DNA from: Closterium sp. Naga37s-1
Lineage: Eukaryota; Streptophyta; Zygnematophyceae; Desmidiales; Closteriaceae
DNA length: 64,000 bases
Assembly (NCBI GenBank): GCA_947471745.1
Contig: CANJKZ010000979.1
Coordinates: 1,736,001 to 1,800,000, forward strand
Reading direction: 5' to 3'
Position numbers and translations under genes: made by a program. Positions within the stretch are counted from its first letter, which is position 1. Each line of letters opens with the position of its first letter. The notes under the pieces were generated by a model. That model searched no databases. It saw only the letters and a list, made by a program, of their open reading frames with translations, and was not told where the DNA came from. Shown piece after piece: positions 19,228 to 32,134 of the stretch.

Positions 19228-22200
19228 TGTTAGAATACTAGCGAGAATGACGAGAATGAATGACTAGGAAAGGGGGAGGGGTACAAGTACAATGTCGAGA
19301 GAAATTTTGTACCCCCTAAGGCTAAACCCACTATAGCCTGGACAACTATAAACACATAAACTAAGCCTAGATACAACTAAGCATATATGTTTGACACACT
19401 CCCATAGGCGAAGTGGGGGATAGCCAGAGCAAGCAATGGTCACAAGACCAATCAAGAGAAGAAGCAAAGCAAAGCAAGCTCAGGGTGGATCACAAAGTCA
19501 CCACACAGTCCGAGCACAAGCAAAGGGCCACAAGGCCAGTTCATATGTAGAGTTATATAAAGAGAACAAACAATACAGTGATCATACCCTAGCAAGTGCA
19601 AGCATGCAGGTATATATATAGATCACCGTACAGGCAGAGTCAGGAAGTAAGTAAGTGAGGCAAAGTAGGCACAAGGCCTAACACAGTAACAAAGCGCTGA
19701 TGATCACCAGGCGGAAGTGCCTTGGTGAAGACATCAGCAGTGTTGGCCCGAGTGGCCACGTACGCTAGACGAAGCTGACCACGCTGCTCCAACTCTCGAG
19801 CAAGGAAGTATCGCAGAGCGACGACCACTGCGTTGCTAAGTCGTCAACCCAGGAAGCGTCTGCGTGAACCGTGTGGACAACTGGACCCCGTCCTCCAAGC
19901 ACAAGCCCCATGCCCGACGTACTGCACAGGTAACGCAGTACCCTCTTCCCAACATCCCAGTGCACCTTTCGGTGCCTACCGGGAGCCACGTAGCGAGCCA
20001 GAAGGCTGAGAGGGTACGCGAGGTCAGGTCGTGGGCATGTCATCAGGTACATGAGGCAACCCACAAGCTCTGGGTACGGACCACTCGGCTCTACGGACTC
20101 GTCCGAAGGTGGAGCTGAGAGCGAGTGGCTGGTAGACAGAGGAGTGAGTTGTGGCGAGGAGTACTAGAAGCCGAAGCGCTGAAGGACCTGGTGCACCATG
20201 TGTGACTAAGTCAGTGTGATGGTGCGCCGTGCTCTGTCCCGGGTGATCTGCAGGCCAAGATAGCTGCGTAGTTCACCAAGGTCAGTGCAGGTATGTCTCT
20301 TCTGCAACTCAGACTTCACAAGGGTCAGTGCCTCAGTGTCAGCCGTGGCAAAGAAAAGGTCGTCGACATACAAGAGGACGTAGAAGGGCGGCAGCGAGGT
20401 GTCGGTGCGTAGAAACAGCGACGGGTCTGCTGTAGAAGGAACAAACCCAAGAGCCGCAAGTGTAGTCCTGAGTGTGTCGTGCCACTCGCGAGGCGCCTGG
20501 CGGAGACCGTAGACTGGCCGGCGGAGGCTCCACTGGGTACCTGCAGGAAACGACCCAGTGAAACCAGGTGGTCGGCGCAGCCAGATCTCCTCGTGCAGGC
20601 TGCCCTGCAGGAAGGCTGTACTGAAGTCCAGGGAGTGTAACTCGTAGTCACGCTGAGCAGCTACGTGTAGCAACACTCGAAGAGTAGTCATCTTCGGGGT
20701 GGGGGAGAAGGTCTGGAAGTAGTCAACTCCCTGTCGCTAACTGAAACCTCGAGCAACGTAGCGCGCCTTGAAAGCAGGCGGAGAACCCGGCGGCCGCTTC
20801 ACCTTGAAGATCCACATGCCATCGACTATGTTCACCCCAGGTGGGGGAACCTCGTCGACGTAAGTGCCTGTGGACTTCCAGGATGCCATCTCGGCATCCA
20901 TAGCTGCCTGCCACTGAGAGGAGTAAGGACCCGTAATCGCCTCTGCGTAAGAGCGCGGGGTCGGGATGTCTGGAGCATCCGGGTCTCCCTCAGGGGCAAG
21001 CAGCAAGGAAGCAAAACGAGGTACAGCAGCTGCAAGACACTCAAAGTCTTCCTGCCTGTCCTCAAGGACGTCCGTGCCAAGAGCACACTCACCCCCGACG
21101 GACGGAGGACTGGCAGACACAGACTCAGCAACTAGAGCAGTGGTGTAGTCGAGACAGCAGGCAGCAGCAAAGTCAAGCAGCTCAGCAACGAGAGCAGAAG
21201 CAGCAGCAGACTCAAAGGACGGGTCAGTGACAGCAGTGGCAAGAAGACGAGCGACAGTGGGACTGGCAGCACGCGCTCGGTCAGACTCAGGGTCTAGGAC
21301 CTCAGGAAGAGAGGACTCAGGAGGAGCAGGCAGAGGAACACGCAGTGGAACAGAGGAAGGACGGAGTGCCATGGTGTGCGTGCCTGGGACAGGAGGAGGA
21401 CGCGAATGAGGAGCGCGACGAGCAGTGCGAACAGGCAAGACAGGACGAGACGCAGGCTCACGGCGCTCTGTAAGACCTCTAGACTGCTCAGTGTAAGGAG
21501 AGGGAACAGGCAGTGGGGAGGCTGGCTGTAACGGCGGCTGCGACTGGTCAGGCGGTGGACACAGGAAGGGAGGAGGAAGACCAGTAGAAGACGGGACACC
21601 AAGAACCTGCTGAAGCAGGGGAACGAAGTACGGGCGCGGCCGCACAGTGCCTCCAGCAGCTCTAGCTCTAGGGTCAACAGCTCCAGCTCCTGCAGCTCCA
21701 GCGCCTCCTGCGCCTGGGCCTCCAACTCCAGCTACACCAGCTCCAGCGCCTCCGGCGCCAGCTGCTCCAGGCTCCGTAGGGTCTCCAGCTCCAGTAGTAA
21801 CAGCAGCACCTCCAGCTCCAGCGTCTCCAGGCTCGCCAGCCCCAGGGGCTCCACTCCAACGGTGTGGGCGCTGAACAAGCCACTCACGCAGCTGCTGCGA
21901 GGACAGTCGCGGTGAAGCACCAGCAGGACCTCCAGATGAAGCAGCACCCCGAGGCTCAGCACCCCCAGACTCCGCACCCTCCGACTCAGCACCGCCAGGC
22001 TCCGCACCCTCCGACTCAGCACCCCCAGGCTCAACACCCTCAGGCTCAGCACCCCCAGACCCAGTACCCTCAGACCCCGCACCCCCCGGCTCCGCACCCC
22101 CAGACGCAGCACCCCCAGACGTAGCACCTGGAGCAGCACCTAGGACGACAGCTACCTGAACAGGTGAAGTACCAGGGAGAGGGTCTACATTAGACACTCC

Positions 22201-25200
22201 CGAGGGAGCAAGACCTTGGGGCGGAAGGGGGTATACCGGAGGTGGACCGGGAGCAAGGAAGAGCGGCGGGGGCGGGGAAGGGGCAGAGCGGTAGGGGAAG
22301 AGACGGTAGAAGGGAACCGACTCGACACGTGACGTCCTGAGAAGGGAGGACACGGCGCGAGGTGGGGTGGTAAAACTGTCAGCCAGGCGCGTCAGGGACA
22401 AAGCCAAGGAAGACGCAGGGAATGGCGCGAGCGTAGAGCTTGTCCGCGGACGTATCGCGAACAAAGGCACGAGAACCCCAGACCCGGAACACCGACGCAT
22501 CGCCAACCTTCCCCGTCCAACGCAGTGTGGGCGAGGTCTCCGGCAAGGAGACACGGGGCCAAAGGTTGAGCTGATGCGCAGCGTACCGGACCGCAAACGG
22601 CCACAGAAAATGGGGAGCGGCCGCATGGATCATGGAGGTACGAGCGACCTCCATGACTAAGCCAATGTGGCGCTCAGTAATCCCATTTTGCTGAGGGGAG
22701 TCCGGAAGCGTGAACGACTGGAGAATGCCCTCCCCATGACAAAAGTCCCGCAAGAGGTCGGAGGAGAACTCACCACCTCTGTCAGAGTGCAGACGCAGGA
22801 CAGGAAGGTCCTGGCCGAACCGCTCGCGCAGCTGGAGACGGACAGTGCGGATCCAAGGGATCAAGACAGCAGAGACTTCACCTTTGCTGCACAAGGGGAA
22901 GACTGTGGTGTACTGCGTGTAGTCGTCAACTACCAGCAGAAAGTAGCGCTCGCGGCCCTGTCCACTGACGCGGGCTGGGCCCTACACATCCATGTGGAGG
23001 GTCTGCAGGGGAGCAGTCGTTGGGGGGAACGAGGAGGAGTGAGGAGCGGCGCGCTGCCGCCCCTCGACGCAAGGAAGACAGGGCGGGGCAGGTGAGGGCG
23101 GCAGGGGAGGCAGAGACCTGGGGAGACCAGAGACAAGGAGACGGGAGTGCATGCCACGAAGGCGTGGCAGGGAGGGGTGACCCAGGCGGTGGTGCCAAAG
23201 GAGAGTCTGGTGCGTCAAGAGGCGACACGAGCAAGAGGCGGCTACCTGACCTGACGCGGACACCTGAGCGGACACAACGACCTGAGGAGGCTCGGTAGCC
23301 AGTGTGTACAGACTCGACCCTGGCTGACGAGTGAACGTAGCCAGGTGACGCCCCGTCCGTGTGCACGTGCAGATCGACACACGCTGACCCCCAGGAGTGG
23401 TGGTAGTGACCATCGCATCCTGAAGGGTAGCGGTACTCACCAAGTTCGTAGAGAACGAGGGGAGGTGAAGACCTGACAGTGAGCCGGACGGAACCGCCGG
23501 ACACGGGAGGACAGTGGAGGAACTGGCAACGACCGGGCCCCCAGAGGGGTCAGTCAGTCTGACCGGAACAGGTGCAGGAAGAGGAGTGAGTGTGGTGCTG
23601 TCACGAAAGAAACAGCGCGAGGCGCCGGAGTCCAACGTGAAGGTGTGCAGGGCCTCAGCAGGCGCAGTACTAGGGGGAGTACCAGACGCACTAGCACCTA
23701 GAGCAGCAGCGGCTATACCTGGGTCAGGCGGCACACACCAGTAACAGTCACCCTCAACACTAAAAGACAAAGCATACATGGCAGAGATAATAACATCAAA
23801 GTCTAGGTCAAAGATAGCAACTCCCGACCTAAGAAACTCCGCCCAGCGAGGGCGCTCGACGTCATCACCAAACTCAGTACGCCAGGCGTCCTCAAGGCGG
23901 GCAAAGCAGCGGCGCTCAGTGTGAAACCTCCCGCATGTTCGGCCCGCACGGGCACCCGTGCGAATGACATACGGGCAGGTCTCACTACCCTCACCCGCCC
24001 CACGCTGAACCAACCACTCACGGAGCTGCTGGGGCGTCTGAGTCTCGCTCCGACGCTGCTGCTGCTGGCCCCGACCACCACCTGGGCCTCCACGCTGAGG
24101 TCCAGACCGACCACCACTGGTCCCACCGCCTCTACTGCCGCCACTCCCTCCGCTGCCTCCACCGCCGCCACCAGAGCCTCCACCTCCGCCACCGGTCCCA
24201 CCACCGCCACCACCTCCACCGCCTCCGCCTCCTCTACCGCTGCCCCCATTACCACTCCCACTGCCACCTCCACCACCACCGCTGCCTCCTCCACTACCCC
24301 GGCCACCCTTGCCCTTGCTGTTGCGGCGCCTCGCACTAGTCGAAGCAGCACCGACGTCCTCAGGAACAGAGACGTCTGCAGCAGCAGCAGAGGCGAAGGA
24401 GGAGGAAAGGGGGGAGGGAGAGCACCCCTCAAAGAAGGGTGAGCGCGGAGTGCCACGAGCAGCACCTACAGCAACTGCACTAGTCGCAGCTGCGAGGAGA
24501 TGCTGCTCGAGGAGGTCAACATTGAGGGAAGTGGGGTCGAGGGTGAGAAAGTGGTCCCTGACAGAGCGAAGGGAGTCAGGGAGGCGAGAGACTATGAAGC
24601 AGAGGGTGATGAACATGGGGGGCTGGTTCATGGGAAGGAACTCAGCAGGGACGGTAGCGCGGTAGCGAGCGTCGCTAGTGCGCAGGTGGGTAACCAGGTC
24701 GGCTACTGTGGCAAAAGCCGACAGCTCAGGGAACAGGTAGGGCAGTAGCAGCCTGCCAATAGCAGCAGTGGCAGGGGAGGAGTAGCGAGCAACGACAGCG
24801 TCGTACAAGGCCTGTGCTGTCCTGTGCTCGCCAAAGTGAGCACATTCAGTTGCGGGCAGGTGGTTGCGAATGGCCAAGCGGGCAGTAGCGTCACGAGACA
24901 GCCACTGGGAATGAGTCGAAACGTCAGCTGTGGCGGGAGGGGCTGGAGCGGCACCGGACACGTGGTCAAACAGTGAGACACTGTGCCGACTATCGCTCAG
25001 TAGGTACAGTTGCAGATCGTCGTGCCACGTGTCAAATGTTACAGGTTTGCCTTCCGGGTCGAGCTGGAGAACTCGAAGCGACGCCATAGGGGCCGAGGGG
25101 CCAAACAAGTGGCCGGGAGCAGGGCTCTGAGGTGGGGCCGAGGGACCTAGGGGCCGCGGGGCCAAACAAGGGGCCGGGGGGGCCTAGGGGGGCCGAGGGG

Positions 25201-25260
25201 CCTAGGGGGCCGAGGGGCCAAACAAGGGGCCGGGGGGGCGGGCCAGAGTTCACGACGGCC
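19228..25260 (-). mobile_element. Ty1-copia element C, 5'-truncated, broken
   Basis: Its 3' LTR is 19228-19683 (456 bp; minus-strand ends TGTTAGG...TTCTAACA). Read leftward from about 25.2 kb: gag (LDPEGKPVTFDTWHDDLQLY), a Gly-rich stretch, protease, integrase (about 23.1-22.4 kb), a long Ala/Gly/Glu-rich linker (about 22.2-21.6 kb), reverse transcriptase with YVDD (20.9-20.2 kb) and part of RNase H (20.1-19.7 kb). No 5' LTR is visible. It sits against the truncated gag of the element at 18.1 kb, so it arrived later. Several breaks; a mid-age fossil. Confidence 0.9.
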
Positions 25261-25261
25261 A

Positions 25262-25359
25262 CGAGTGCCCTTAGTGGCTAGAAGCCACCGGATCAGCGTA
25301 GAAGTCACCTCGGACTTCTTCGCGAGAGGAAACACCGTGGTGTACCTGGAGAAGTGCAT
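25262..25359 (-). mobile_element. Integrase scrap of a copia element
   Basis: The minus strand reads YTTVFPLAKKSEVTSTLIRW, an integrase-core piece like those at 22.9 and 26.95 kb but from a diverged copy. It abuts the leader of the next element, marking a rearranged junction. Confidence 0.65.
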
Positions 25360-28300
25360 CGCGCCCTACTGCAGCCAGCGCGTCACGCTCTGCTGCCCTG
25401 CGCGTCGCGCCCTGCTGCAGCCAGTGCGTCGCGCCCTACTGCAGCCAGAGCGTCGCGCTCTGCTGCCCCTCATGTCGCACCTTGCTGCCCTGCACAGCGC
25501 GCACCCTGCTGCCCTGTCCACTGCGCGCCCTGTCCTGCAGCCCGTGGAGTTCCCTGCACGGCCGAGTCGCGCTACCCGAGCCGCGCCGCCCTACCTTGGT
25601 CACGAGCCCCACCGAGCCGCCCTGCTGCCACTACTACTGCTGCTGGTGGAGGTTCTGCTGGGAGTGCTGGGAGTGCTGCTGGTGCTGGAGGTTCTGGAGG
25701 CGCGACTGGGAGAATTGGAGGTGCTGCTGGTGCTCGAGGTGCTGGACCTACTACTGACCGTCACTGCCTGTCATGGCCACTATCACGCCAGTTGCAGCAG
25801 CTATGGGTGGACAGCGACGGTCACTGCCTCTCCCGGACGACCCCACCCCTCAGCAGCTTCGCGAGTGGGTTCTTCAGCGAGCCCGTCTAGGTGGTGGAGG
25901 CTTTGGTTTTCTATGTAGTGCATAGAGGCGGCAGCAGAGTCAGCAGGAGACCTTCTCCCCTTAGGTGCTTAGTGAGTTGTTTCCTCAGCGATGTGTCACT
26001 GGTTCTGTCGAGGCTGCTGCACTAGGTGCTAGTGAGTCTGCTGCCGCACTAGGTGCTAGTGAGTCTACTGCAGCACTAGGTGCTAGTGAGACTAGGTGCT
26101 AGTGAGTCAGCTGCCGCACTAGGTGCTAGTGAGTCAGCTGCAGCACTAGGTGCTAGTGAGTCTGCTGCAGCTTTAGGTGCTCGTGCGTCTCCCGCCACAG
26201 GTCCTTCCTCAGCTGAGGCCTTGCACACTTTCACACCTGACTCAGGCGCGTCCCATTGCTTCTTTCGTGACTGCACCTCACTCACACCACTTGCTGCACT
26301 GGTACCGGTCTCACTGGCTGACCCCACTGGGGGCCCAGTAGTCGCACGAGCCTCCACTGTCCTCCCGTGTCCAGCAGTCCCCTCCGGTTCTCTGTCAGGT
26401 CTCCACCTCCCCACGTTCTCGACGAACTTGGTGAGCAATGCTGCCATTCACGATGTCTGGGTTGATACCTTTTTTCCTGGAGGGCAACGTGTGGCGATCT
26501 GTACGTGCTCCCGGACTGGCCATCACTTGGCTACGTTCACTCTACGGCCTGGGTCCAGTCTATACACACTGACCTCTGCGTTTGCACAGGTGGCTGAGGT
26601 AGGTCAGGTGGCTGCGTTGAGTTAGGTGTCTGTGTCTGGTCAGCTTGCAGCGTCTTGCTCGTGACGGGTACTCTCCCACCAGACTCTCCTCTGGCACCAC
26701 CGCCTCGGTCACCCCTCCCTACCGCGTCTCCGCAGTATGCACTCCCGTCTCCTTGTCTCTGGCCTTCCCAGGTCCCTGCCCTCCCTCCCTCGCTCGCCTG
26801 CCCCGCCGTGCCTTCCCTGCGTCGAGGGGCGGCAGCGCGCCGCTCCTCACTCCTCCGAGTTTCCTCCGACCACTGCTCCTCTGCAAACTCTCCACATGGA
26901 CGTTTGGGGCCCAGCCCCCGTCAGTGGAACGGACCAGGAGCGCTACTTCCTGCTGGTTGTTGACGACTACACACGTTACACCACTGTCTTCCCCTTGCGG
27001 CGCAAGGCGGACGTCAGTGGTGTTTTGATCCCCTGGATCCGTGCTACTCGTCGCCAACTGCGCGAGCGGTTCAGTCGGGACTTGCCAGTCCTACGTATGC
27101 ACTCTGACAGGGGCGGTGAGTTCTCTTCTGACCTCCTTGCGGAGTTCTGTCGAGACGAGGGCATCCGCCAGTCGTTCACGCTTCCGGCCTCTCCTCAACA
27201 AAACGGGATTGCTGAGCATCGCATTGGCTTGATCGTGGAGGCTGCTCGTACCTCCATGATCCATGTGGCTGCTCCCCATTTTCTGTGGCCGTTTGCGGTC
27301 CGATACGCTGCGCATCAGCTCAACCTCTGGCCCCATGTCTCTGAGCCAGAGACCTCGCCCACACTCCGGTGGACAGGGAAGGTTGGCGATGCGTCGGTGT
27401 TTCTGGTCTGGGGCGCGCTCTCCCTTGTTCGCGATGCGAAAGCGAACAAGCTCTCCTCTCGCACTCTCCGCTGCGTCTTCCTTGGCTTCCCCACCGACGC
27501 CCCGCCGTGGCAGTTTTACCACCCGCGCTCGCGTCGAGTCTTCTCCTCCCAGGACGTCACCTTTGACGAGTCTGTCTGTTACTAAAGGATACACCCGCAC
27601 GCGTCCCACCCGGTCCCCCTAGCGCCTCTTTTCTTGGTACCAGTCCCCCCATCGATATACCCCCTCCCCCCATAGGGTCCTTCTCCCTCAGGTGTGTCTC
27701 AGGTAGACCCACCCCCCTTGGTTGAGCCTTTGGAGGTCTCTTCTGACTCCTCTGGCCCAGCTGAGGGGGGTGACCCTACCGCTGACGACACGGCGGCCAC
27801 TCGCCGCTCTCCACGCTTGGAGAACCCCCCTGGTTTTCCGCCTCGGCCGGCTTCGCCGCCTCCGCAGCCTGCTGCTGTGGACTCTGGAGAAGAGACTGCT
27901 GGTGCTGAGCCTGGGGGTGCTGAGACAGAGGGTGAGGGTTCTGGGGGTGCTGCGACTGGGGGTGCCGCGACTGGGGGTGCTGGTTCTGGGGGTGCTACGA
28001 CAGAGGGTGCTGGTTCTTGGGGTGCTGCGACTGGGGGTGCTGACTCTGGGGGTCCTACGACTCCTAGTGGTGGTGGAGCTGTGGGTGATCCTGCTGGAGG
28101 TCCTGGAGCTGGACAGCCACCGCAGCCTGACCTGCTTGAGACGCTCTCGCCGCAGGCGATTCGTGCTTGGATCGTTTGGCAAGGCAGTCCTGGTGGTGGA
28201 GGGTACGGTCCTGCTGGTGCTGGAGATGCTAGTCCTGGAGGTACTGCTGGTGCTGGAGGTACTGGAGGTACTGCTGGTGCTGGAGGTGCTGGAGCTGCCG

Positions 28301-30698
28301 GCGCAGGTGATACTGTTGGTGCTGGAGGCGCTGGAGCTGGAGGTACTGGAGCTGCTGGAGCTGCTGGAGCTGCTGGTCCTGGAGGTGCTCGTACTAGAGG
28401 AACTGGAGCTGCCGGAGCAGGTGGTGCTGCTGGTGCTGGAGGTGCTGGAGGTGCTACTGGAGCTACTGGCACTGGAGGTGCTGGAGGTACTACTGGTGCT
28501 AGAGGTCCTGGCGCTGCCGGAGCTAGTGGTGCTGCTGGTGCTGGAGGTGCTGGAGGTGCTGCTGGAGCTACTGGTGCTGGAGGTGATGGTGCTGCTGGTG
28601 CTGGAGGAGCTGGAGCTGCTGGTACTGCCCTGCGCAGACAATTTTTCTACCCGCAGCCGCAGTCTTCCTTGCCGCCGTCTGACTCAGTCCTTTGCCAGGT
28701 TCTTAGTCTCCCGTCTTCTACTCGCCTCCCTCTACCCCTCCTGTTTCCACCGACAGACCAATCTCAGCCACAGCTTCTGCCTGGCTCCCCGCTGCCTGCG
28801 CCTGCTCCTCACACTGAGGTGAGTGAGTCCCTGACTGAGCGTCGTGAGCCTGAGACTCGTGCTTCCACACCTGTTCGTGCTCGTCGTGTCGCTCGTCCTC
28901 GTCCGGTATGGCACTTCGTCCTTCCTCTGTTCCACAGCATATTGTCCTGCCTGAGCCTCCCGCGTCCTCTCTTCCGCACGTTCCTACCCTGAGTCCGACC
29001 TTGCTCGTGCTGCCAGTCCTACTGTCACTCGTCTCCTCACTACTGTCGTCACTGACCTTGCCCTTGAGTCTACTGCAGTGTTTGCCCTAGTCATTGAGCT
29101 AGTCGACTTTGCAGCTAGGAGTCGTCTCGACTACGTCGCGAGTCTTGTCACTGAGTCAGAGTCTGCCTGTCCTCCATCTGTCGGGGGTGAGCTTGCCCTT
29201 GGCAGTGATGTCCTTGAGGATAGACTGTTTGAGCTTGAGTGTCTTGCGGCCGCTTTACCTCGTTTCGCATCAATGCTGCTTTGCCCTAATGGAGACCTGG
29301 ATGCATTTGACATCCCTACCCCGCGCTCTTACGCTGAGGCGATCGTGGGTGAGTACTCCTCTCAGTGGCAGACAGCCATGGACGCAAAGATGGCTTCCTG
29401 GAAGTCCACAGGCACCTACGTCGACGAGGTTCCTCCTCCTGGGGCGAACATAGTCGATGGCATGTGGATTTTCAGAGTGAAGCGGCCGCCGGGTTCTCCG
29501 CCTGCCTTCAAGGCGCGTTACGTTGGTCGAGGATTCAGTCAGCGACAGGGAGTCGAATTCTTCCAGACCTTCTCCCCCACCCCGAAGATGACTACTCTTT
29601 GGGTGCTACTGCACGTTGTAGCACAGCGTGACTACGAGCTGCATTCCCTCGACTTCTCCACAGCTTTCCTGCAGGGCAGCCTGCACGAGGAGATCTGGCT
29701 GTGCCGCCCACCCGGCTTCACTGGGTCGTTTCCCGCGGGTACCCAGTGGAGCATCCGACGGTCAATCTACGGTATCCCCCATGCGCCCCGAGAGTGGCAC
29801 GACACACTAAGGACAACACTTGCGGCTCTTGGGTTTGCTCCTTCCTCTACTGACCCGTCGCTGTTTCTACGCTCCGACACTACCCTGCTGCCGTTCTACG
29901 TTCTAGTGTACGTCGACGACTTGGTTTTTGCTACTGCTGACACTGAGGCGCTGGCCCTAGTGAAGGCGGAGCTGCAGGAGGGACACACCTGCACTGACCT
30001 GGGTGAGCTGCGTAGCTATCTTGGCTTGCAGATCACCCGGGACAGAGCACGGCGCACCATCACCCTGACTCAGTCACACATGGTGCACCAGGTCCTTCAG
30101 CGCTTCGGCTTCCAGTTCTCCTCGCCACAGCCCACTCCTCTGTCTAGCAGCCACTCGCTCTCAGCTCCACCTTCGGACGAATCCGTAGAGCCGAGTGGTT
30201 CGTACCCTGAGCTTGTGGGTTGCCTCATGTACCTGATGACGTGCACACGACCTGACCTCGCGTACCCTCTCAGCCTCCTGGCTCGCTACGTGGCTCCCGG
30301 TAGGCACCGAAAGGTGCACTGGGATGCTGCGAAGAGGGTACTGCGCTACTTGCGCAGTATATCGGCCATGGGGCTCGTGCTTGGACACGGGGTTCAGTGG
30401 TACTCACAGGACACTCCGACGCTTCTTGGGCCGACGACCATGCGACTCAGCGTTTGTCACAGGGTTACACATTCGGCCTTGGCTCTGGTTCTGTCTCGTG
30501 GAGGTCCACTCGTTCTTTTTCTGTGCTTGGTTCCAGCTGCGAGGCCGAGATCTACGCCGGGGCCATGGCTGCACAGGAGCTACCCTGGCTGACCTACCTG
30601 CTGACCGACTTGGGGGAGCGGCCTCGTTGTCCTCCAGTTCTGTACGTCGACAACAAGGCAATGCTTGCCTTGTGTCCAGGCCTCTCGTTATCAGGGTA
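25360..30698 (+). mobile_element. Ty1-copia element D, both ends lost, broken
   Basis: Same family as element C but on the plus strand. It shows a GC-rich leader with an about 30-bp CTGCAGCCAG...GCGTCGCGC repeat (25360-25560), the gag end and a 22-bp repeat CACTAGGTGCTAGTGAGTC (26020-26190). Then come protease, integrase (26.7-27.6 kb), an Ala/Gly-rich linker (27.9-28.65 kb), reverse transcriptase with YVDD (29.3-30.1 kb) and RNase H ending at YVDNKAMLA. No LTR is seen at either end. Reverse transcriptase is about 90% like that of element C by eye. Several breaks. Confidence 0.9.
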
Positions 30699-31170
30699 AA
30701 ATACCCTTTTTGCACTGACTGGCGGCCGCTTTTTTTCAGTTACCCTTTCACAGGCAGGGTACTGGATTTTTTACCCTAGGCCAGAAAGTGTAAGTTTTTT
30801 TGTACCCTTTGAAAAACAGCGTAAGGAACATATTTCCCTGACTGTAACACTGTACAATCCCAGATAGAATGATACCGAAAGCTCCGTAGCGAGACGAACG
30901 ACCATTCGGGCCCCTGCAAAATACTCCACCCAACAGCGAGACACGAACCTACGACCTTCGGATATATTACGCAATCGAATCAACTGAGCTACTAACTGCT
31001 AAACAGCAATATTTTGGCATTATATACATCGTTTTTTTTAAAACACCCTGGCTAACATTTCGTTTACCCTGCATTTGTCAGGCAAACAGAAAAGTTACCC
31101 TACGCATCAGGGTTGACTATACCTAGAACCCTGATTACTAAGGGTGGCCCAAAACCAATATGGAGCCCTG
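30699..31170. mobile_element. Small non-autonomous element with CAGGGT/CAGGGC-like ends
   Basis: A block rich in AGGGTAA/TTACCCT motifs begins CAGGGTAAAATACCC where copia RNase H similarity stops. Later it shows AGAACCCTG (31132) and GGAGCCCTG (31170), both hAT-like inverted ends. I could not find a matching 8-bp target duplication, so the limits are uncertain. Confidence 0.35.
30920..31005 (-). repeat. tRNA-like (SINE-type) promoter segment
   Basis: On the minus strand TAGCTCAGTTGA (30991-30980) fits a pol III A box and GGTTCGTGTCTC (30949-30938) fits a B box, about 30 bases apart as in tRNAs. The acceptor and T stems do not pair well, so this is a tRNA-derived SINE or a decayed tRNA rather than a working tRNA gene. 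Confidence 0.5.
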
Positions 31171-31284
31171 GGGGCTGGCTGGACTGCTAGAGCAGCGAGG
31201 GACTGCTGAGGCGGGGGCTGGTTTGGGGGAGCGTAAAAGATTTGGGGGAGGGGCGAGGGGGCGGGCGGAGGGGGGGGGGGGGTT

Positions 31285-31502
31285 GGAATTCGATACTTGG
31301 TCGGTATCAGATGAAAGTATACTCGATATCTGAAATCTCAGACGAAGTATAACGCGTTGTCTTATTTTTCAGAGGAAATAAAAGTCTTCGTCTTACGGTT
31401 CAGATGAAAATAAAATGCTGGTCTCGAAAATCAGATGAAACAAAAAAAGTAGGTCTGATTTTCAGACCATCAGACCAATTTGGTCTGATAACCAGAGCCC
31501 TG
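31285..31502. mobile_element. End fragment of the 7.5-kb hAT-like family
   Basis: 31450-31502 is the reverse complement of the first 50 bp of the element at 7477 (GTAGGTCTGATTTTCAGACC... ending CCAGAGCCCTG), and TCAGATGAAA/TCAGACGAAG motifs fill the rest. The other end and a target duplication are not visible. Confidence 0.7.
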
Positions 31503-31618
31503 GTGGTAGGCCTGGCCAGGCATGTTCCCCTTGTTATTCTAGACCCAGTGTTTAGACTTGCGCTGATGTGATTCCTTGAATCCATCAATCACACAAACGT
31601 ATATTCTTGAAGTTATTC

Positions 31619-32110
31619 CTCTTCAGGGCCCCAGCAGCCCAGCCTCATTCTTGGCAGGCAAGTACAGCCAGCCAATGGTTGGCCCTGATTATTCTAGAGC
31701 CAGTGTTTAAACTTTAGGCAGACCGAATCAGATCTTCCAGTGCCCTTGCGGACCCCAGCCCCCATCCCTGTGGTTGGCCAGCCCTGTGGCAGCATGAGGA
31801 GACAGGGATACCTAGGCTGGTACAGTAACTGGGTAACCCTAATCACCTCTTCCAGAACCCTCGGGGCCTCTACTACTGCCCTCGAGGGCCACAGCCCCCA
31901 TCCTTGGCAGGCGAGTAGAGCCAGGGGTTGGCCAGACCCGTGGCAGTGTGGGGAGACGAAGAGGGGGATAGGCTGGTAATTTGCTAGCCCTAATCAGCTC
32001 GAATCAGCTGCACTAGTGCTCCAGTTGCATTACTGCCCTCGCGGCCCCCAGCCTCCGTCCTTGGCGGGTGAGTAGAGCCAGTGGTTTGCCAGACCCGTGG
32101 CAGCACAGCG
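31619..32110 (+). repeat. Degenerate 120-155-bp tandem repeat
   Basis: Four diverged units start near 31619, 31740, 31878 and 32033, sharing GCCC..GGGCCCCAGCC.CC.TCCTTGGC, then a donor-like GGCAAGTA, GGCGAGTAG or GGTGAGTAG, then GCCAGACCCGTGGCAG. This resembles repeated exon tails with donors of an unidentified gene. Confidence 0.65.
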
Positions 32111-32134
32111 GTCACACCGCTCATGTCCTCTGCC

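Noticed and set aside
30920-31005. Functional tRNA gene on the minus strand
   Set aside because: A and B boxes are good but acceptor and T stems do not pair, so it is called tRNA-like only.
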